Shown: positions 59,880 to 64,000 of the stretch, in pieces
Layout of the letters: every line of letters starts with the position of its first letter
Position numbering within the stretch: position 1 is the stretch's first letter
Source: Rs1 sp000416275
GTDB lineage: Bacteria; Pseudomonadota; Gammaproteobacteria; Pseudomonadales; Balneatricaceae
Assembly: GCA_965243635.1 (NCBI GenBank)
Contig: OZ251574.1
Span: forward strand, 806,001-870,000
Length of the DNA: 64,000 nucleotides
Reading direction: 5' to 3'
Notes under the pieces: generated by a model
What the model saw: the letters and a program-made list of their open reading frames with translations, nothing else
Told to the model about the DNA's origin: nothing
Databases searched by the model: none
Translations under genes and position numbers: made by a program

Positions 59880-60460
59880 TCTACTCCCATGATAGAGCGG
59901 GCTGAATGTCCGTATTTCTGATTAGCACCCCCATCGTTTAATACCTCCTCAGGTAAAGGCGCAGTAAAATAGGCACCACAAGTATTACAACGCAGCCGCT
60001 CCATCACATGTTGCTCACTCTGGAAGGGGCTCTGGCCTATAATGCGTAGCAAGGTTGCAGGTTCGTATTTATATAATTTTCCGCGATCACATTCCGGGCA
60101 ATCATCACCCTTCGCCATGTCTGCTAATGGATGGTGTACAACGACAGGCTTGATGGTGGCGACGGGGCTGTCGGACTTGTTACCTTTCTTCTTTTTCTTC
60201 GACTTTTTTGCATTGCTCTGCGCTAAGCTAGAGCGAAGCTTCTCCGATGATTTAACCATTCCCACTAACTTTTTTAATTTATGGATGGTGATACTATTGC
60301 TGGCAAGATTTTCTTGCATGCTGGCCAACGTTAGTAACGCATCAATAAGTAACTGACAATCTTCTGGCGTCAAAGCCAAGTTATGCTCTTTAGCTTCACT
60401 CACGCGTTGAATCAGTGCGTCTAGCGCTTGGGTGTTTATGTCAGAATATTGGGTTTTCAA
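59873..60460 (-). pseudogene. tnpC: IS66 transposase TnpC, N-terminal remnant
   Basis: 195 residues remain of a usual ~500: N-terminal helical region, a Lys-rich segment (KKSKKKKKGNKS) and the zinc-finger domain with CPECDRGKL and RCNTCGAYF. The DDE catalytic domain is gone; the last 4-5 codons come from the inserted Y1 element. Confidence 0.9.
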
Positions 60461-60529
60461 AAGGTCAGCTCCGTAAAAGATACGTTGATGATATAGGGCA
60501 GGATTTATACAGCAACAAAAAAAAGTTTC

Positions 60530-60855
60530 TCACAGACCAAGGTTTGCCTTGCCGTGTGAATAACTCTCGCCACTTAATAACGCGCGAAGTTCCGTTGCTG
60601 CTAACGCATTGATAGCCCCTGTTGTTGGCCACCCAGCAAACTTGCCTTTGGATAAGCGTTTCAAAAGCCGGTGCCATCATAAGTCAACGCTCTGATCATG
60701 GTTTTACTGCGATTGATAAAAACAAACAGCGTCTGGCAACGTGGATCATGTTTGATCTGTAACCGACAAAGTGCGGCGAGGCCATCGATGCCACAACGAA
60801 AATCAGCCGGTGTAGTCGCCAACAGAATTTTAGTCTGTGCGGTGAGCTGTATCAT
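60530..60855 (-). pseudogene. tnpB: IS66 accessory protein TnpB, frameshifted
   Basis: The first 64 codons encode the TnpB core (QTKILLATTPADFRCGIDGLAALC, TLFVFINRSKTMIRALTYDGTGF). The frame then ends at TGA; the normal continuation (KRLSKGKFAGWPTTGAI) resumes in another frame, so a short deletion removed a few codons there. ATGA overlap with tnpA is kept. Confidence 0.85.
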
Positions 60856-61202
60856 AGTTTGGAGAGAAGCACAGTAGGAGACAGAGTGCCGCTAAAGACC
60901 ATTGATGCTCCATTAACAAAAGAAAGACTGATATTTAGTGGCTCTGTGGAGGGCGTGTTTAAGCTGGGTAAGTGGACGAAATCAGTGTGTTCATCTTTAG
61001 GTGCAAGGAGTATCTTCCACTGCTTTAACTGAGTTCCACTGATTTTTAAAGCGGTAGTGATGCTGGATGATGAATAACTTTTAAAAAGTGAGATAGCTTG
61101 CTGTCGTAATGCTAACGGAGTACGTTCACTACGACTTGCACGCTGAGTTCGCCACTGGTCGAAAGCAGTCGCGGTGATAGAAAGTTGATCTGAATTTTTC
61201 AT
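60852..61202 (-). CDS. tnpA: IS66 accessory protein TnpA (OrfA)
   Basis: 116 residues. N-terminal helix-turn-helix region (FDQWRTQRASRSERTPLALRQQAISLFKSYSSSSITTALKISGTQLKQW, by range about residues 14-62) and a C-terminal beta part. Apparently open, but it sits in an otherwise dead element and its leader is interrupted by intron 3 upstream. Ribosome site GAGGACG-like before ATG. Confidence 0.8.
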   Translation of the reverse strand: MKNSDQLSITATAFDQWRTQRASRSERTPLALRQQAISLFKSYSSSSITTALKISGTQLKQWKILLAPKDEHTDFVHLPSLNTPSTEPLNISLSFVNGASMVFSGTLSPTVLLSKL

Positions 61203-61273
61203 GTTGCGTCCTCATTAAGTAAGTCGCAACCATTAGATCTGATTAAAAATATAAAGTTGAGCTATGCTGCCGT

Positions 61274-63425
61274 GTGCGACAGGATGTCGCTGGATGAGTT
61301 GTTCAACTCGGCAAGGATGCTGAATGAACCACCTGTGTCATCAGGTGAATCTACGAGCATGAATAAAGAGCTGCTCGGACAATGTAACGAAGGTAGTGCT
61401 GCTACCGGGGAGTAGATCGTGAGAAATACTCTCTCCTGAAAGCCTTATTCGGGTGAGTGCTAGATAGTTGGTAGGGTGAAATTAATTGAATCCGTGATAA
61501 AGACCGTTAATAGCAATAAGTGTAATTAGGCTGAGACACTTAAGCCAAAAGGCACTGTCAGGTGGAACGTAATTACGGTATATGCGTTCATGGCCAATAT
61601 CCTGTCCGGTCGATAGCGGGCACCTAACCCGACAGATACTCAGAAAGTGGAACGTGGAAACCCCGTACATCCCCCATTTGGGTAAGTTCTTTGTGAAAAG
61701 GGCTGACAGATATGCGGGTTTGGGAGGTCGGAAAAAGCGAATTATCATGCTGTAATGGTGTGGATACGGGTTTAAACGTCACCCGACACGAAAGTGCGCC
61801 CACGTCCGGCTGGTCTTGAATCGTAAGATAATTTGGAGAACCTACGATATGAGGAAAAGCAAATGACGGTTGTTAATACTGGTGCATCCTCAGCCTGTAA
61901 ATCATGGAACGACATCAAAGTCGATGCCATGCAACAACAGGTTACTAGGCTGCAAATGCGTATTGCGAAGGCAGTAACAGGAGGCAAGCACGGCAAGGTC
62001 AAAGTCTTGCAATGGTTGTTGACACATTCGTTTGCGGCAAAATTTCTAGCCGTCAAGCGTGTAACAGAAACAAGGGGAAGAAAACCCCCGGTATTGATGG
62101 CGTCCGCTGGCTCACTCCGGCGGCAAAGTACAATGCTATATTGAGTTTGAAGAGAAGGGGCTATCGAGCTCAACCGTTGCGGCGTATCTATATTCCGAAA
62201 TCAAACGGTAAGCAACGCCCACTCGGAATACCTACTATGCGAGATAGAGCCATGCAAGCTATGCATGCAATGGCTCTCAGTCCAGTTGCTGAAACATTGG
62301 CGGATCTGAACTCTTACGGCTTTAGGCCAAAACGAAGTGCAGCAGATGCTATAGAACAATGTTTTAAAGCCTTGGCTAAGAAAAGCTCAGCGAAATGGGT
62401 ACTTGAAGCAGACATTAAAGGCTGTTTTGACAACATCAGTCATGAATGGCTGATGGAGCATATTCCAATGGATAAGATGATGCTCACTCAATGGCTCCAA
62501 TGTGGCTATATTTTCCAAGCGACAAATGCCGGTACTCCGCAAGGGGGTATCATCTCACCCATTTATGCCAATATGGCACTGGATGGTTTAGAAGCAGCCG
62601 TAAAATCGGCGACCAAAGGATTAACTAAGGTTCACGTTATCCGTTATGCCGACGATTTTATTGTTACAGCAGATTCTTCAGAGATATTGGAAAATAGGGT
62701 TAGACCGGCAGTGGAAGCGTTTCTAGGAGAACGAGGGCTCTCCTTATCCAAGGAGAAAACTCACATTACTCACATCAATACAGGCTTTGATTTTTTGGGG
62801 TTCAACGTCAGGAAATACAAGGAGAAGTTGTTAATAAAACCCGCCAAGGCAAGCATAAAGCGTTTACTGGATAAAGTTAGGGATCGTATTAAATATCAAC
62901 CTACGGTAAGTGCAGCAGTGCTGATCAGGCAGCTCAACTCTATTATTCGGGGCTGGGCTAGCTATTATCGTCATGTGGTATCCAAAGATACTTTTTCGTG
63001 GGTGGATACGCATATATTCAGAGCAATCTACCGCTGGATAAAGCGTAAACATAACCAGAAGAGTATTAAAAGGATCAATAGACGGTACTTCACCACAATA
63101 GAGATGAACCACTGGCGATTTTTTTTGCCTGGTGTAAAGACGCCCAAGGCAATGCCAAAATGCGTTTACTTTATAAAGCTGCCTCTACTCCCATTAAACG
63201 TCACGTAAAAGTCCGTGCTGCTGCTAATTCGTTTCTCAAGAAATATGTTAAATATTTTGAAAAACGTAAAGTGAAGCCTAGATTTAAACCTTGGTGGTCA
63301 CTGTTACCGTTATTGCCGGCTCGGTACTATTACTGGACTTAGAAAGGCTTGAGCCGTGTGCGAGGAAACTCGCATGCACGGTTCTTAGGAGAGCGAGTAG
63401 CAGAAATGCTACTCGCTTATCCGAC
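61274..63425 (+). mobile_element. Group II intron 3 (in the IS66 leader)
   Basis: 2152 bp, boundaries exact by comparison with the empty site at 58117-58150. Starts GTGCGACAGG, domain V is the 34 nt at 63351-63384 (GAGCCGTGTGCGAGGAAAC...GCACGGTTC), domain VI is a long stem (GCGAGTAGCA/TGCTACTCGC) ending CCGAC. Encodes an RT with a C-terminal HNH-like region, but frameshifted. Same lineage as ORF-less intron 2. Confidence 0.93.
61863..63342 (+). pseudogene. ltrA: Group II intron reverse transcriptase/maturase, frameshifted
   Basis: Three consecutive frames give one RT: N-terminus MTVVNTGASSACKSW (61863) to VKRVTE; from about 62,066 KKTPGIDGVRWL, IPKSNGKQRPLGIPTMRDRA, EADIKGCFDNISHEWL, GTPQGGIISPIYANMAL, RYADDFIV and the maturase region; from about 63,125 MRLLYKAASTPIKRHVKV to the stop. 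Both shifts look like loss of one base in a homopolymer (A4 to A3 near 62,066; T9 to T8 near 63,118-63,126). Without repair the protein is not made whole. Confidence 0.88.
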
Positions 63426-63433
63426 AAGCTCAC

Positions 63434-63610
63434 GGAGAAGAAATTTTTGTGCTGTCGGGAATATTTCGCGATGAACAAGGTGTGTATCCTGCAGGCACTT
63501 GGCTGCGCAGTCCGCATATGAGCCAGCATTGTCCATACGTGGAGGAAGAGACTGTGATTATGGTGAAAACTGGACATTTGTTGAGTGACTCCTTTACAGA
63601 CAGGAGCTAG
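63434..63610 (+). pseudogene. ChrR-like cupin, C-terminal remnant
   Basis: An open stretch of 58 codons without a start: GEEIFVLSGIFRDEQGVYPAGTWLRSP...YVEEETVIMVKTG. This matches the end of the cupin domain of ChrR-type anti-sigma factors and related proteins. IS66 sits directly before it, so the gene was probably disrupted by that insertion. The 5' part is not in the window. Confidence 0.7.
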
Positions 63611-63726
63611 AATTATTAGTGGCGGGAATTGATTTATAAGGTCAAACCGCTACGGTAATTTCAGCTTAGTTACACTCCGAAAATTTTATTCAAAACATAA
63701 TGCCCAGACCAGCACTGTGCTAAACA

Positions 63727-63794
63727 TGTTGCAAATTAAGACTCTAGAGAATGGGGGGTAATTATTTTCAATATCCTAGGTTGCAATCACCAAC
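63727..63794 (+). repeat. Right copy of the island-flanking direct repeat
   Basis: GTTGCAAATTAAGACTCTAGA ... GCAATCACCAAC, diverged from the copy at 51970-52039 in the middle. It lies 139 bp before the next gene; the rest of 63611-63932 shows nothing I recognise. Confidence 0.8.
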
Positions 63795-63932
63795 CATAAC
63801 TAACCGAAAAATAGCCGATCAGTGACGTCAGTTATTGAAATATAATGTTACTATCGATGTAGTCGAAATTAAAAAAAATATCGAAGGCGGCAGTTGTTAA
63901 GTGTCACATAGTCGCATTTATAGAAGGTACAC

Positions 63933-64000
63933 ATGACCCAAGAAATTGAAGATAAAAAGAAGTATCTGCTCCATTGGATGTATGATTTCATCGAGGACGA
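63933..64000 (+). CDS. Hypothetical protein, N-terminal part
   Basis: ATG preceded by GAAGG; reads MTQEIEDKKKYLLHWMYDFI... to the window edge. 22 residues are too few to identify it. Confidence 0.5.
   Translation, partial: MTQEIEDKKKYLLHWMYDFIED

Larger units (their letters stand above)
59880..63433 (-). mobile_element. Decayed IS66-family element split by a group II intron
   Basis: Minus-strand tnpA-tnpB-tnpC order. The 5' end (AAGCTCAC, 63426-63433) is separated from the rest by intron 3; tnpB is frameshifted; tnpC is cut at 59880 by the Y1 copy C. The joined left end reads CTGCCGT|AAGCTCAC, identical to the uninterrupted fragment at 58117, which proves the intron boundaries. Confidence 0.88.

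Overview
The window reads as a contiguous piece of a gammaproteobacterial chromosome with moderate-to-low GC and marine-type gene order. Gene order and the 16S sequence point towards the Cellvibrionales/Pseudomonas side of the class, but I do not assign a genus. About 49 kb is ordinary housekeeping sequence. The last 14 kb is an accessory region built from mobile elements that are mostly dead.

Layout. 1-18.4 kb: the classical run rpsB-tsf-pyrH-frr-uppS-cdsA-rseP-bamA-lpxD-fabZ-lpxA-lpxB-rnhB-dnaE-accA-tilS (translation, undecaprenyl and phospholipid precursors, outer-membrane assembly, lipid A, replication, fatty acids). 18.5-28 kb: pyrG-eno-ftsB-truD-surE-pcm-DUF368-nlpD-rpoS. 28-38 kb: an APH/AAA two-domain kinase, mrcB, a TPR lipoprotein, a membrane protein, hemL, a CLC channel and erpA. 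38-43 kb: anmK and a mepM-like peptidase facing away from tyrS. 43-49.4 kb: a complete rRNA operon (16S, tRNA-Ile, tRNA-Ala, 23S, 5S) with two promoters and a terminator.

Three genes of the MEP isoprenoid pathway are missing from the places where they normally sit: dxr (next to uppS/cdsA) and ispD-ispF (between ftsB and truD). skp is missing between bamA and lpxD. The flanking genes have closed up to 0-45 bp. Because uppS is retained, the cell still needs isoprenoid precursors, so relocation of these genes or use of another route is implied.

49.4-64 kb: a palindromic element made of 5S rRNA tail fragments; an intact IS4-superfamily insertion sequence with a 5-bp target duplication; a single integron gene cassette carrying a TIR/deoxyribosyltransferase-like protein and its attC site; a group II intron lying exactly inside the attC core; a second, ORF-less group II intron; a small zinc-ribbon membrane protein; a fragment of a further group II intron; three copies of a REP-type (Y1/HUH) transposase element; and a decayed IS66 element that is itself split by a third full-length group II intron and sits in the remains of a cupin gene. 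Both group II reverse transcriptases are frameshifted, as is IS66 tnpB, while the housekeeping genes are open. Diverged copies of a ~70-bp sequence lie at 51.97 and 63.73 kb, bracketing the island.
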